Shown one piece after another: positions 42,006-55,199 of a stretch of DNA of 64,000 nucleotides. Made by a program: the position numbers and the translations under genes. The notes under the pieces were generated by a model. That model did not search any database. It was not told where the DNA came from and saw only the letters and a program-made list of their open reading frames with translations. Origin of the DNA: Liolophura sinensis (taxonomy: Eukaryota; Mollusca; Polyplacophora; Chitonida; Chitonidae); the NCBI RefSeq assembly GCF_032854445.1, contig NC_088302.1, positions 18,409,338 through 18,473,337 of the forward strand, in the 5' to 3' direction. Numbering within the stretch: position 1 is the first letter of the stretch; each line of letters opens with the position of its first letter.

Positions 42006-43059
42006 CCAATACATTATGGTTTAAATGTTTCTCCTTCACTTATTATGAATTAATCTGTTCTGCTCACTTATCCCGCAATCGCATGCAATAGTTTCAAATG
42101 TTTTACCCAGATAGGCCTACTTACAGTAATAGATATCTATAGGCTAGAACTACATGAACATAGGGCCTAGTTGAAAAACACTCCAAACTATACCCTATAC
42201 CCTATATCCTAAATGTTTTCCCGTTAGACACACACCTCGTGCAGGTACATTCGTCCGGTTTCGGTATCTCGAGGGTTCTAGTGGATCTGTCGTGCATGCA
42301 TGGTGAATCATTGTCAGCAAATGTTGTTTACACTCTGTTCACCAGAAGGGGCAAATTAAAGGCCTATTAAGGCAATTATTCGCATTTAATATTATGCAAA
42401 TTGACAACACATGAGACACTTATCGGCAGGTTTAACTATTTAAAATATTTTAATTGTCAAATTATGTTGCTGTGGTCACCACAGAGAAAAGGTGAGTGAG
42501 TGCATACACAAAGGTTTCTGTATAAGCAGATCGTTTGCCTGAAGCGCCTTAAGTAGTTCCGGCAACTGCCTGGCGTATCTGAGCGGTGAGCGTCTACTGA
42601 AAGGAGTGATCATTGCATTGGATGAATCATACAAAAATGGCATTATCTACACGCTGTGTGAAAAGAAAGGAAAAGAAGTTTTTTTTTCAAAATCAAGCCG
42701 TGTATGGCTATGGGATATACTTTTACTTCACCCCTCCACAGGCATGCAAGGTGTTTGAAGGGATATATGTAACTGCATTAGTGACCTGGGTATATACCAA
42801 GCCATGCAGCTTTTTCAATCCAGCCCTTGCGCGTGTTCACGCCTGGGTGGTTAGGCCATTGAACTATATGACCACAAGAAAAAGATATAGTACACATTTA
42901 ATACACTTACTTCTATCACTTGCAGACTGGTCTAAGCTGACATACATTTTTAAATAAAACTTATATAGACTACACTTCAGACCCTGAGAGCGAGCCTGCT
43001 CGTGTAGGCCCACTGATGAATGATTCGGATAGTAGTATTATCACACATTTGTTAATACA

Positions 43060-44640
43060 TATGATCATACCTTCAAACATATGTATTATCGTATTTTGTT
43101 GATAAATATAGGCATATCTCCAAACATCTGCATTATAATATTTTTTGTTAACTCATATGGTCATATCTTCGAACATCTGCATTATTATATTTGTGTAAAT
43201 AACTATGGGCATACCTTCAAACATCTGCATTATTATATTTTTGTTAATTCATATGGACATATCATCAAATATCTGCATTATTATATTTTTGTTAATATAT
43301 TTGGGCATACCTTCAAACATCTGCATTATTTTATTTCTGTTAATACATATGGGCATATCTTCGAACATCTGTATTATTACAGTTTTGTTAATATATTTGG
43401 GCATACCTTCAAACATCTGCATTATTTTATTTTTGTTAATACATATGGGCATATCTTCGAACATCTGCATTATTATAGTTTTGTTAATATATTTGGGCAA
43501 ACCTTCAAACATCTGCATTATTTTATTTTTGTTAATACATATGGGCATATCTTCGAACATCTGCATTATTATAGTTTTGTTAATATATTTGAGCATACCT
43601 TCAAACATTTACATTATTTTATTTTTGTTAATATCTTGGGCATATCTTCGAACATCTGCATTATTATAGTTTTGTTAATATATTTGGGCATACCTTCAAA
43701 CATCTGCATTATTTTATTTTTGTTAATACATATGGGCATATCTTCGAACATCTGCATTATTATAGTTTTGTTAATATATTTGAGCATACCTTCAAACATT
43801 TACATTATTTTATTTTTGTTAATATCTTGGGCATATCTTCGAACATCTGCATTATTATAGTTTTGTTAATATATTTGGGCATACCTTCAAACATCTGCAT
43901 TATTTTATTTTTGTTAATACATATGGGCATATCTTCGAACATCTGCATTATTATAGTTTTGTTAATATATTTGAGCATACCTTCAAACATTTACATTATT
44001 TTATTTTTGTTAATATCTTGGGCATATCTTCGAACATCTGCATTATTATAGTTTTGTTAATATATTTGGGCATACCTTCAAACATTTACATTGTTATAGT
44101 TTTGTTAACAGATACGGACATACTTTTAAACGTCCGAATTATCGTATTTCTGTTAATACAAATGGGCATTCCGTCAACCATCTGCAATGTTAATACAAAT
44201 GAGCATTCCGTCAACCATCTGCAATGTTAATGCAAATGGGCATTCCGTCAACCATCTACAATGTTAATACATATCGGCATACATTCAAACATCTGCAATG
44301 TTAATACATATCCGCATACCTTCGAACGTGCGCCTTATCATATTTTTAATACCTATGGGCATGTCGTCAAATATCTGCATTATTATATTCTTGTTAATAC
44401 ACATGAGCATACCTTTCATCGTGTGCCTTAGCATGTTTTAATACATAGGAGCATACCGTGAAACGTCTGTATTATCATATCTTTGCATACCTTCAAACAT
44501 TTGTATTGCCATATTTTTGTCAGTATATGTACATGAGCATACCATCAAATATCTCACATTTTTGTTCATATATATGGGAATACCTTCAAACATCTGCATT
44601 GTCAGATTTGTTAAATGCACATAGATATACATGTACCTTC
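43060..44640. repeat. 48-bp minisatellite with 191-bp higher-order unit
   Basis: The basic unit is 48 bp (about GGGCATATCTTCGAACATCT, GCATTATTATAGTTTTGTTA, ATACATAT). Alternating versions form 96-bp pairs. Between about 43610 and 44050 a 191-bp unit of four monomers, one with a 1-bp deletion, repeats almost identically. The array decays toward 44640. Because 48 is a multiple of 3, long frames stay open on both strands (259 codons plus, 119 codons minus); these are not genes. Confidence 0.95.
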
Positions 44641-44893
44641 AAACATTCAGCGAAGCATTCTGAGTTTAATCGTCCATTGAAAGCTGCAAAGTAGTCGAAT
44701 TAGTTGAATTCTATGAACAATGAATTAGTTACCAAAGCCTGCGCTTCCTTGTGAAAGACTTTCAAACTTTAAAGCTTAAATAAAAGATTACCTGTGCTGT
44801 ATGTACCCATCACTCATACACTGTGATCAGAATACTCCGACATTGCATCGCGTTTATCTCCCCTGGTGCGTCTTGATTTCAGATACACTGGAA

Positions 44894-45034
44894 CTGTTCA
44901 GTGCCTCCCTTTTCCTTTACGCCAAGGTCAAGAAAGAATATAGCCAACACAAAATTAGACAGCATAGCAAAGCTATTTATAACAAGACGGAATCATTCAT
45001 TGCAGTGATATATGCCGTTTATATACAGGTTTAA
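44894..45034 (+). other. Possible orphan terminal exon
   Basis: After a good acceptor (cttgatttcag) the sequence reads in phase 1 as DTLELFSASLFLYAKVKKEY, then a basic helix, to TAA at 45032-45034. The entry phase is the same as the third exons of genes A-D, and it begins DTL as gene D's begins DTV. Beyond that there is no convincing coiled-coil pattern, and no matching first or second exon is visible nearby. It could be chance. Confidence 0.2.
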
Positions 45035-46374
45035 AGCAGATATGTTTCACCGAACTATGTAGGCTGTTCAATTTTTGTTTTGGTTTGTTTGTGCCGATTT
45101 TGGTGCCGCGGTCAACATTAAGGCGACCATATCGCGGTGATCTCAGCATGACTTTCAATGGTGCCATACATATATAAGATGCCTCACTGATAAACCTTCA
45201 TTGCTTGCCCAAGACACCAAATGCTAGCATGTACGCTTAAGTTTCTCGTGCAATTAGCTACATAGCAGCCCTTAATTCCTCGAAGCTGATCAGCCTTTCG
45301 TTATATGCTCGCTGTTTTGTGTCACTCTAACGGTCCGGTTACACAAATTTCCGCCTAGTATACTTCCGTCTTGCTGTTCATAGAAGATTTCTAGCTAACG
45401 ACCTGCCATTTCAATCGAATGGAAATGAATGTACATGAACCATTTAACTGCACTTAAAAACATTTTATCACAGTCACTTAAAACACTTTTTTACATCCAT
45501 TCTATCCTTAAATGGTGCCTTGCTTTACACATATAGTTATGATTTCTATTTCGGTCTTGGATAGCATTTAATCATGGAAATATTTCGGAAACCGGTCAGT
45601 CAGCATGGGAGATCGCAGAAAAACGGGTAGATAGCTCGACTGTGGAAATATATCACTACACATACTATATGTTTCTGTGTGGAACATGCACCAAAGAAGA
45701 TTTTTAAAAAATCGCGAAACAAAACATGGTGAGTTGATCGGGATCGAACTCATAACGTATAAACAGTGAGGTGATGTAAAGGTTGACATGCAGCAAGAGG
45801 GACAAACTGGCGAACCCAAATGCAGATAGTAACTCACAGAAATCCTATCCATAGTAATCTTACTATTCAAGGATAGTCTGCAGTGAGAAAATGAGTTACC
45901 TGGGATACTGATCGCAGCTTTTGACAGCTTCAGGTAAACTTACAGGAATTATGTGAAATAGAGTCCTAATAGTGAGTGACCCCTGGGTTCAAATTTACCG
46001 TTAAAACAAGGTGCGCTTACATGACGTAACGAGCATACAGAGTGATTCATGAACTAACTGTTTACCTATTCACAGGGTAAGTTTTTTAGCAAGCGGATAA
46101 CCCCAGCTTAGCCCAGCAAGACATCTATTTTTCTGAAGGCTTGCAGCTGTAAGCTGTAAACAACATTATAATTTCAGCTTCAGTACTTCCTGTCGTTAAA
46201 TATATAGGCCATTGCCAAATGGGCTTTTCAAACGATTCTCTCGGAGATGAGAAGAAAAAAAACAAGAAAACACGTCCACGTTAAGTTTGATAACGATGTT
46301 TCTGGTGAGCTACACAGCAATACAAAGAGCGGTTTGTTCCGCGGGAAAAATTTTGACGGCTTGGTTGATTGTTC

Positions 46375-46505
46375 TTCGACGCTTTCGTGAAGAATTTTTC
46401 ACTGATATATACGACGATGGTCTCTTTTGGAAACCGAAGTATCCGGCGTAAACCATCGACCTTTTGAAAGTTACTGACAAACTTTCCCACGTAAAGCAGA
46501 AAAAT
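46375..46505 (-). repeat. SINE-related repeat, variant body (second copy)
   Basis: GAAGAATTTTTCACTGATAT, GGAAACCGAAGTATCCGGCG, TAAACCATCGACCTTTTGAA and GACAAACTTTCCCACG match the 36250 copy in order. Confidence 0.5.
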
Positions 46506-47799
46506 AATTGGGTGAAAATTTACAGTTGCGCTTCAAACAGATGGGAAAATAAGAATATCATATTAACAAATCAAAAACCCGATTAATCTGTGATATTTGT
46601 ATCTGGGATTGTATAGGGTCTACTCATACTGCATTGCAAGTCGTGTATGTCCGCGTGTGTAGAAACTTTTCCTGCATATTTGAGTATGATCAAGGCATAC
46701 AGCATACAGTATAGCCAGCTTATGTATTTAGAGCCTCACGACGTTACTGAAACACCAGGCTGTGTAACGGTCTCAGGTTGCAGGTGTCATCACCTCGAGC
46801 AGTCTAGGCGCTATATTTGCGAATGCATCGGGAATTAGTGCCAGAGGTAGGAGAGTTCTTGGCGTGCTTCAGAAAATATCGTATTCAGCAGAATTCAGTT
46901 TGTATCCTCTAACAGTGAGCATCCAGGTTTTCCTGCGGACTGCATGCAGCTTGTATATGCCGTTGGTTATCTCGACATGCAAAGGCTGTGTGGCAAGCAT
47001 GTGTTATGCATCTCTATCCGTAATACACATGCCTACAGCCAGAGCCATTTTACAACATGTAACGCGAGGTTGTTCTTCTTTCCGCGTCTAATGAATAATT
47101 AGGCATAGCGTGAAAATATTTTAAATTTAGCGCGCCAGTAGCCTGCAAATACATCCCTCTTCAGATCGCCAGTAGCATTAAAATACTATTTATTCGGCTC
47201 GCCGGTAGCGTGAAAACACCATAGTGAGGTACAAATTACATTTCAGCAGAACACCGTAAGCATAAAAATCTGCCCACTATATAGTATAGTATATCTGTTC
47301 CATCCTGCACATGCGCAGTGTGCAATCACACAGATCCCTAAGTTCTGTATTATCTCAGAAATAAACGTGTTTTTTAAAGTAGGCTACAGGTTGCGTCTCT
47401 CTCTCTGCACATGGGCTAAACTAGTGGAGTTGTTCCCCAGCAACATCATATGATAAATACTTCACTATACGGTGTATACGTAGAATTAGCCGCCCGTGCT
47501 TCTTTATTCAGGGCCCCCACATATCCTTTTCCGACCGTCCACACGGTTTCCGCTACATCCCGTGGACTGTTTGTCGGGATGAAGCTAGTGTGTGGAAATA
47601 CTAGGTTAATTTATCACCACCGGCCGGCATCAGCTGAGTTATCTCCACACCCCCACAGGAATTTCCCGGCCCATACAGTATATGTGAACTCGCATGATCA
47701 TGCCTAATGTTTTGTTTGATCTGTCTGTGTGCGAGTGCGTCTGAACGTTTCATTCTCGGCACAGACCTACTTTTTTCTCCGATACAAAATGTATCAGTA

Positions 47800-47990
47800 T
47801 GGATAGTAAGACTAGCTTTATTCTAACAGTTCATACGAAAGTTTATAAAGTAGACAATTGCACACCCGGGACTAGCACCAAGGCTTAAGGCTAATTATAG
47901 GCAAAAAAAAAAAAAATACAGCGATGTTATTAGACGTCACTGGAATACACTCAAAATGCTGCGTCGTACTCACATTTAATAAACATTTTC
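47800..47990 (+). repeat. Dispersed repeat family X, copy 4
   Basis: TTTATTCTAACAGTTCATAC, CACCCGGGACTAGCACCAAG, an A-run, ACAGCGATGTTATTAGACGT and CACTCAAAATGC follow the order of the 34245 copy. Most diverged of the four. Confidence 0.45.
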
Positions 47991-49049
47991 ATATAATATT
48001 TTAAGGAGATGTCTTGTTGCATATAAAAACAGGAACATAACGTATATAGAATACGCCTTGTTTTATTATATGTAACATTTCGAAATATAATATCGATCTA
48101 ATATCGCATTTGGACAATATTAGTCATGGGCTATTGTCCATACGCAACGTACCTGTTCTTTGCCATTGCCTAAATCATTGGATTCTTGGATTCTCCATCC
48201 ATACACCTCACAGCCGACAAATAAGTGAATAACCAATCATCAAATATATCTATTGGTAACCAGAACGAGCACAGGAGCTAGAATCGAACTCCTGACCTCG
48301 TTTGTCAGATGATACACGTTATTCTATAGGAAACCCAGTTAGACAGCCATCCTTAGTTCCTGAAGATTGCACTGATGATTTGTGGCTACAGATGATGCTA
48401 ATGTACATGGGTGAGGTCAGGAGGTCACGTAATCTCGAGGAAGCACGCGCGTCTCGTGCCGGTTACCGTTACTTCCATCTGTTAGGGCCTCATCGTATTA
48501 CTCTTGCCTCACATGGTTGGGGTTTTGGTGCGGGCGTAAACTATACCATATGACAGCACCCGTGTCTGTTTTTAAGACTGTCGTGGCGCGTGGCGACAAC
48601 AGATCAGCAAATGACATCTTATATTGATTTGTTGCCTATATTTAGTCCGCTTTTTGCTGCTCCTTGGGAGGAGATATACTTTGGGCGGTATTGACATGTT
48701 ACCGACTCTTTCTTTGGTTGGGGGGGGGACATTTGAATTTTAGAATCGATTCTTTGTTCAGCTGTGTGTTGCCCTTTAGGTTCAATGGAATTTGTCTCCA
48801 TTAGCCTAGGCTTAGAGTCGCTAAACTAATAAAAATTGCTGTATATAGTACAGAATTCTGTGACAAATTAGCAACAAGTATTTAATCTCTTTATCTATTA
48901 ATATGAATATAAATTCACCTGTAATATATGCACGTGTGCATTGTTCGTTGTGCAGCTTGCGACTGTCTTATGTCTGTTGAAAATCTCTTATCCCAATATG
49001 AAATTATATCTGTAGGTCACACGTCGAAAAGTTCGTCAGTAACCTGCCA

Positions 49050-49152
49050 AAGATCGATGGTTTATTCCAGGTACTCTGGTTCCCTCCACATGTAAAGCTG
49101 TTTCGTCGTATTCTTGAGTATATGGTGTTACACATCTATCAAATAAATAACA
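49050..49152 (+). repeat. Decayed SINE 3' end
   Basis: GGTTCCCTCCACATGTAAAG, CGTCGTATTCTTGAGTATAT and a CAAATAAATAAC tail. Confidence 0.6.
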
Positions 49153-52100
49153 AACGCGTTCCTCTTTTTGGTTTTTGGAAATTTTAACCCATCGCCATAG
49201 CAACAGAAGCAATCTGAACTGAGTTTATCGTTTGTCGTTATACATCGTTTATGTATATATCACATGAACATATATCCGACGGTATGCTACAATGTCAGAC
49301 ATACCATCCGCTTTGACAAATCCCTCCCTGTGCACGATGCATAAGGATTGGACAACTCTTGTCTGCCCTCACCTACAAAGTTCGTATAGGCTGTAGGATC
49401 ATGGCGTCTTATTATACACTTGGCACCCTGCCAAGTTGGTGTAATTCTCTTGTCAAAGTTTAGATTCCACATGGCTCTCTGAGCGTGCTCCTAAACCCTG
49501 ATTGGGCACCAACGCAATGTTATCATCTTAGCATGTCCGCCATATTGTAGAGATAATTTAATGTGGGTTGTCATGGTAACACGACTCCAATATGGCTGTC
49601 AAGCAAACCATATACATTCTTATTTCTCCACAGTATGAAAGCTTGAGAACAAAGCAATTGGCCATGTATGCATTGAACAGGAAATGAGCAAAAAATATCA
49701 AAATGAAAACGCATGCAGTGTGATTTAGACCAAACCGCAAACTTAGAATATTTTGTCTAGACATGTGATAAGCCATTTGTGCGGAGTTTCCACAATGTGT
49801 TTAAAAGTCTTCAGGGAAAATGAACGCAAGTGAATGTAATGTGAAAGTTATTTACAAGTAAAATGCAAAACAACTTGCCGTCTGGTTCTCAAATTTAATC
49901 ATCAATTGCCTCGCTTGCAGTAATGTAGGAGATATTATTGCAACCCATCCCGACCTTGAGTTGTTTGTTTGTTTTTTTTTTTCGTTTTACTCGCAAACGT
50001 CCGTGAAGCCCCGGTGTCATATGCGAAAATCAATGCTTACGGAAACCAACGAAATAACCCGATCCAAACCGTTCCGATTTCACCTCTTTACGCCTGGCTG
50101 CAGTATAAGTTCGGTAACACGTGCCCGGAGTTTGCACATGTATCTGATTACCGTGTAATCTGCATGTACATTCTCCCGTGTGGCAAATAATAGGCGGTGT
50201 CACATTACAGAGTGTATAGGTAATTTGCAGCGAATCACTGTGGACATAGCATAATAAGGCCACAGTCCGCTGACAAATTACAATCAACATGCATATATAC
50301 ATGCCATATATGCACACAGGACTAAAGGATGGGTTTGAATCTTGTGTGGTTCAAGTCCTGCCGCCTATATCCAGATCACAGAATGCGCCCAGGAATTTAT
50401 GTGTTCAAACGGACATTCGTATACCGGCAATCAACCAAGATGGACGCTCCAGGTCAATAATCGCAAGGCCATTTCCCCCAAACGTTTAACACAAACCACA
50501 AAAAGCTAAGAAAGTATATAAAGTAGGAAAACCATGAAGGAATGATGCAAAGAGAATCTGTCAATAGTTTTCCATGATGATGGCAAGACGCATGGAATGG
50601 TCTAGATCAATGAAAGAAATCAGTACCCAGCTCCTGTACTACAGTATATATAAGTTGTCGATGATCAAAATAGGTATAAATGCAGATACATTGCCCTACT
50701 GGATACAGCACACAGTATAGGTATTGTTATTTAATTATTAATTCATTATATTGCGAGGTAGGTTTTCCTCTGTAAAACTTATGAGGGCGAAGAAAAAAAA
50801 GAAACCACTGTCAACTACTGGGTTCGATCTTATGAAATGTAGTGCAGAACATGCATACGATCGCGAATTTACATTGGTGTGTAGGTGACTTCGAGACTTC
50901 AGGTCATATCTAGCTTCTATTTATATATACAAGTTATAATGACAGTTTATAAATCTCAGCAGACATAATGAAACGGTTCGACATTTCCCCTTTTAGTTTG
51001 TGTCGTGGCGTGGAAATCATTTCCACGAGTAAATGTTATGACCCAAAGGCAATCGCTTGCTTTTTTATATAACCAGTAAATAATTTTCCTTATACAAACA
51101 AGTATATATACATATCAGTCGTACCGACATGTACACCTGCTTAAGTCTTTTCCGTGATGAACCATTACTGCTAGGTACATGCATATATGCTGTATCAGAT
51201 ATGCAAAACCAACCAGACACCTGAATGAACAGAACAGAACAGCCTACTCAGTCAGTCGTCTTATCAAGTATAATCAGCGAAACTGTTAATTAACAACTGG
51301 ATCGAATCTGAGCAAGTCGGTCATCGAGACTTTCGGAACAGACATGTCAGCTGACTCACAGTCTATAAACACAAGAGGAACACAGGTTTCCTTCATGTGT
51401 CACAGGTGTGGGTATCATTGTACAACCACTATTCTCCACATAACAGCTTAATTCACATTATCCGACATGGAGAGCTCGAATCCAGATCCAGTTACTTCTT
51501 GCTTAATCCAGACTGTTCACGGACTAGTTCAAGGCAAAAGAGCAGGAAAGTTACTTCGAGAAAAAGACGCATACAATCAATATATCGAAATTCGTATATC
51601 TTGAAAATGGCGCATTTAAAAATGCAGTGTAATATTTAAGTACTTTTTACTCTTCCGCTTGTTTAAAATCAACTGATTTATACAGACACATATTCAAAGC
51701 ATTGTGCTAATCTGAACGCATTGTGTTTTCAGAAATGTTACATAGCACTACCTTTGGATAACTGCATATTGTGCATGTGAAAGTGCCAGTAGAATTTTAA
51801 AAGCAGGGGATTAATATGCCATCAATTGCTTTATTGATCGATCCCTCGCCCTTGTTGGTTCATATTTTAGAACATTACATGCACGAGGTTATACAAAAAT
51901 TTTATTATGCAATAATCAGATTGGGCATGTATCAACGGACTGTTACAGGCCTATATAAGTACTAACGCAAACATGATACAGGTCTGTACAGATATGGCGT
52001 AACAGTTAGTTTAATGCAATATTTCTAACAGGTAATCTATAGTACTATTATTTCTCTATACAGGGAGAGGCTGTTTGCGTGTGATAATTGATCAGTCGTA

Positions 52101-52637
52101 AATACCAGTTACCAGGCATTCCTCAAAATGGTCGTGGACAACTATGACGTTGATGTAGGACTATATACATGCTAATCCGGCGTTATTTTCAGTTCATGTA
52201 TGGTATATGCAAAAACACGCTGTGCCACTCACTTCATCCATAAGGTTTTAGCGCCAAGAATAACGTTGCCTTAGAGTGTAAATATACACCGACGTGCGGA
52301 TTAAAATAGTTCGGCCCACATGGCCCGAGTTATAATTACTGGGTTATAGTTTACACCCGACACTTTTGAGGCGAAGTAAACAGATTCATAGCCTACGTGT
52401 TTTAAAAGTAAGCATTTCAGCTGAAAACGGGGTGCGGTAAACGGAGAACATTTATGCTTCAGGCGAGAGATACAACGCACAGTGCATGGGGCAAGGTGAC
52501 ATTCACGTATATTTCCAGTGGTTCATTCACAGGTGGGATAAAAAAAACACACGCCTCTCTAATACTGGAGATGAAAAACTCGGTTAAAAAATTTGCACAA
52601 TGCATCATGCGAAATGTTCTTCCGAGACTTTCGGACT

Positions 52638-52785
52638 ACGATTTATTTATTTACTTGTTAGGTATTTTACGCAGTACTCAAGCGTATTTCACTTATATAC
52701 GTTGGCGGAGGACATCATGGCGGGAGGAAACCGGGAAGAGCGCGTAGGAAACCCGCATGATCCAGATAAACTCACGGTCACAGCT
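52638..52785 (-). repeat. SINE body
   Basis: TTTATTTATTTACTTGTTAG, GCAGTACTCAAGCGTATTTC and CATCATGGCGGGAGGAAACC match the minus-strand SINE; the head is missing. Confidence 0.8.
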
Positions 52786-53037
52786 TTGCTGACAGGGTCC
52801 TGAGTTTCTGATGTGCTGCATGTGCTAACATTTTCACCTCTCGGCCTCGGAGGCTCCAACTTAGATTGAAGCTCAGAGTAATATATATATAGTTTTCACA
52901 GATATAATCCATAACGAACGGCATAAAAAAATGATATCCGTATATTTACAACATGCAAAACAATGCACTTGTCGCCCCAAAATGAAATGATACATCAGAT
53001 GTCTTGTCATGTTAAATTTACTTGACATATTTTTAAA

Positions 53038-53215
53038 GTTCATGCTGGCTTCCTCTCCGGTCGTACGTGGGAAGGTCTGGCAGCAACATGCGGATGGTCG
53101 TGGGTTTCCCCTGGGCTCAGCCCGGTTTCCACCCACCATAACGCTGACCGCCGTCGAATAAGTGAAATATTCTTGAGTACGGCGTAAAACACCAATCAAA
53201 TAAATAAATAAATTT
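53038..53215 (+). mobile_element. Headless SINE
   Basis: Starts at CATGCTGGCTTCCTCTCCGG, essentially the same truncation point as the 38496 copy, and keeps body, core and (AATA)n tail. Confidence 0.88.
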
Positions 53216-53221
53216 ATTTTT

Positions 53222-53310
53222 GACTTATATACGATGGTGGTCAGTTTTACGGTTGGGGGAAGCCGAAGTGACAGGAGTAACCCACCTGCATTTGACAAGT
53301 GGTTAGCACG
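53222..53310 (-). repeat. SINE-related repeat, variant body (third, partial copy)
   Basis: TTATATACGATGGTGGTCAG, GGGGAAGCCGAAGTGACAGG and GTAACCCACCTGCATTTGAC resemble the 36250 and 46375 copies. Confidence 0.4.
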
Positions 53311-53492
53311 CCCGCTCGGTGCAATGACCCAGGAGACCAGATCTCACCAAATCGATCAATGTGAGTTCAACTCCAGCTCTCGCTGGCTTCCTCTCCCGCG
53401 GTAAGTCGGAAGGTCCGCCACCAACCTGCAGATGGCCTTGGGTTTCCCCGGGGCTAAAAACGCCAATCATATAAATAAATATATAAATTTGA
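53300..53492 (+). repeat. SINE with head, internally deleted
   Basis: GTGGTTAGCACGCCCGCTCG head, GAGTTCAACTCCAGC, CTGGCTTCCTCTCCCGCGG, then GGGTTTCCCCGGGGC joined directly to AAAAACGCCAATCATATAAA. The central core is deleted. Confidence 0.8.
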
Positions 53493-55199
53493 CAAATGGT
53501 CTTCACCGAATGCAAGATTGCGCAAAAGGCCAGTAAAGAGTTCGTCGATCGCTTACCGGTGAGAGCGCGAGAAAACAAATTCTTTGTCCATTCATAATTC
53601 ATAATTACCTATGCGTCCCATGAATGGGAACAGAGGAAACAGCGGTACAACGTATATAGTTCCTGTATACTTTGGACACAGAAATGGAAATCTCAAAAAT
53701 CTGCGAGAAAACCACTTAATAATATACAAGTAATTTGATTACAGTATTTCGGATATGAAAAACCTAAATTGATTTCCAGGCGCTCCATAACTTTTAAAAT
53801 GTTAATCTCGAAAACTCATCTCTGTTATTACTATGAATATTAATGCCGTAATGGATACCGGTGCTTATATCTTTTGCCCTGTATGTAGTGTTGTATTGTA
53901 TGCAGTACACAGTGTTTTGTTTCAATATCTTGGAACGGAAACCACAAGTTCCAGGATTTGTATAATGAAAGCAATTAAGAAGTGTTTTTTTTTTTCTTTT
54001 TTCTTCAAAAGACAAGCTTCAACGAAAATTGAAGAAGTGCATTGATTCCTCCGATGCACAGAATCATTCACCATGTCAGTTTCAGACTAACTCCCTATTA
54101 ACCAGTCATAATAACTGAAAGTACCAGTACTATTTTTGGTGGCTGCGAATGTCCATTTGCTTTAAATAATTTTCCCACATCGTTAGTGATTTTGATATAG
54201 ACTTATCAGCCTGGCAGTAAACTAGGGGCTGAATCAAATAATAGTTGCGAACGGTTTAAGACAACTTAAAGTTGATATACCTGTATATATACCTTGTCGT
54301 ACCTGTAAGGAAAAACTCAAACACCTTAGGCACACGATGCACAAAAAGTTACGTTTCACAAAATATTTTCCTGTTAGCAGCAAAGATTATTCAATTTAGT
54401 ATAAAGCGGCCAAGCGACAGAATGATCGGATCAATAACAATTTATCCCACATCTAGACAGATAAACTATTCAGGAAACACACTGTTTACTAGAAATGTTG
54501 AGTTTCATGACCGTTAGCACAGCAGGGGTGCTGTGTGCAAATGTAAAGATGACACTGCCACGACTTTGGGGGAAGAGGGTTACATCTGCTTTCGTTGACT
54601 AATAAACCCATTCACGACGCTATCTATGTTTACTTCTGATGTACTAGCATAACAGCTGGCAAAAGAATCATTTATCTAATGGCCATAGCTTTCATGCGTT
54701 TCCATGGAAACCGAAAGTGTACACGCGCGAGAGATAGAGAGGCGTAGAGAGAGGGGTTCCCTTCCGCGTGTTGGTTTACAATATTGCAGACCATTTGGGA
54801 GCAGTCCATACCAAGTTTGACCTATCCTCAGGGAGGTAAGGGTCCCCACCCCATTTTCACCTTACACTCACCCTTCTCACAACCACACATGCTCAACATG
54901 CCCTACTCTCCTCCCCCCCCCCCCCCCCCTATACAGCTCTTTCTACCGCAACAAACCAAGAGCTGTCTAATCCAGATTTCAGGTGCATTAAACCGTTTTA
55001 GTTTAATAAGATAACAGTTTGCCAAGGCAGTTTGAGAGTTTATAGCAGCTCCTTTAAATGAATGGCACTTTATGCCCGACCCCCCGTTCCTGCCTGGCAT
55101 GCATATAACTGTAGTAGACTTAGCAATGAGATGGTCCAAGGGTTTCCCCCTACTGCTTTTCAACTTTGCCAAAGAAGGTTGTAACTGAATCTGGGTTCG
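53493..55199. other. Intergenic DNA before tropomyosin
   Basis: AT-rich, with a 17-base poly-C at 54913-54929. No recognised gene; short frames here are not supported. Confidence 0.4.

Larger units (their letters stand above)
37801..43060. other. Gene-poor DNA
   Basis: Holds a headless SINE (38496), a degenerate minisatellite (39420-40160), a short (AT)n at about 40262, and tRNA-headed or decayed SINEs (41360, 41870). The 114-codon frame at 42613-42957 is AT-rich with no recognised motif. Confidence 0.4.
45035..52640. other. Gene-poor DNA
   Basis: AT-rich, with the listed repeats (46375, 47800, 49050). The 83-codon frame at 48302-48553 is less AT-rich but begins just after a tRNA-like B-box complement (AGAATCGAACTCCTGACC) and has no recognised motif. 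I see no convincing exon. Confidence 0.4.

Noticed and set aside
42613-42957. 114-codon frame
   Set aside because: No recognised motif or coding bias, and isolated among repeats; not enough to call a gene.
43081-43860. 259-codon plus-strand frame and matching minus-strand frames
   Set aside because: They are translations of the 48-bp minisatellite; both strands are open because the period is a multiple of three.
48302-48553. 83-codon frame with some coding-like composition
   Set aside because: Begins beside a tRNA-like repeat end and has no splice or homology support.
54903-55172. Minus-strand frame ending in poly-Gly
   Set aside because: The Gly run is the poly-C tract at 54913-54929; no other support.
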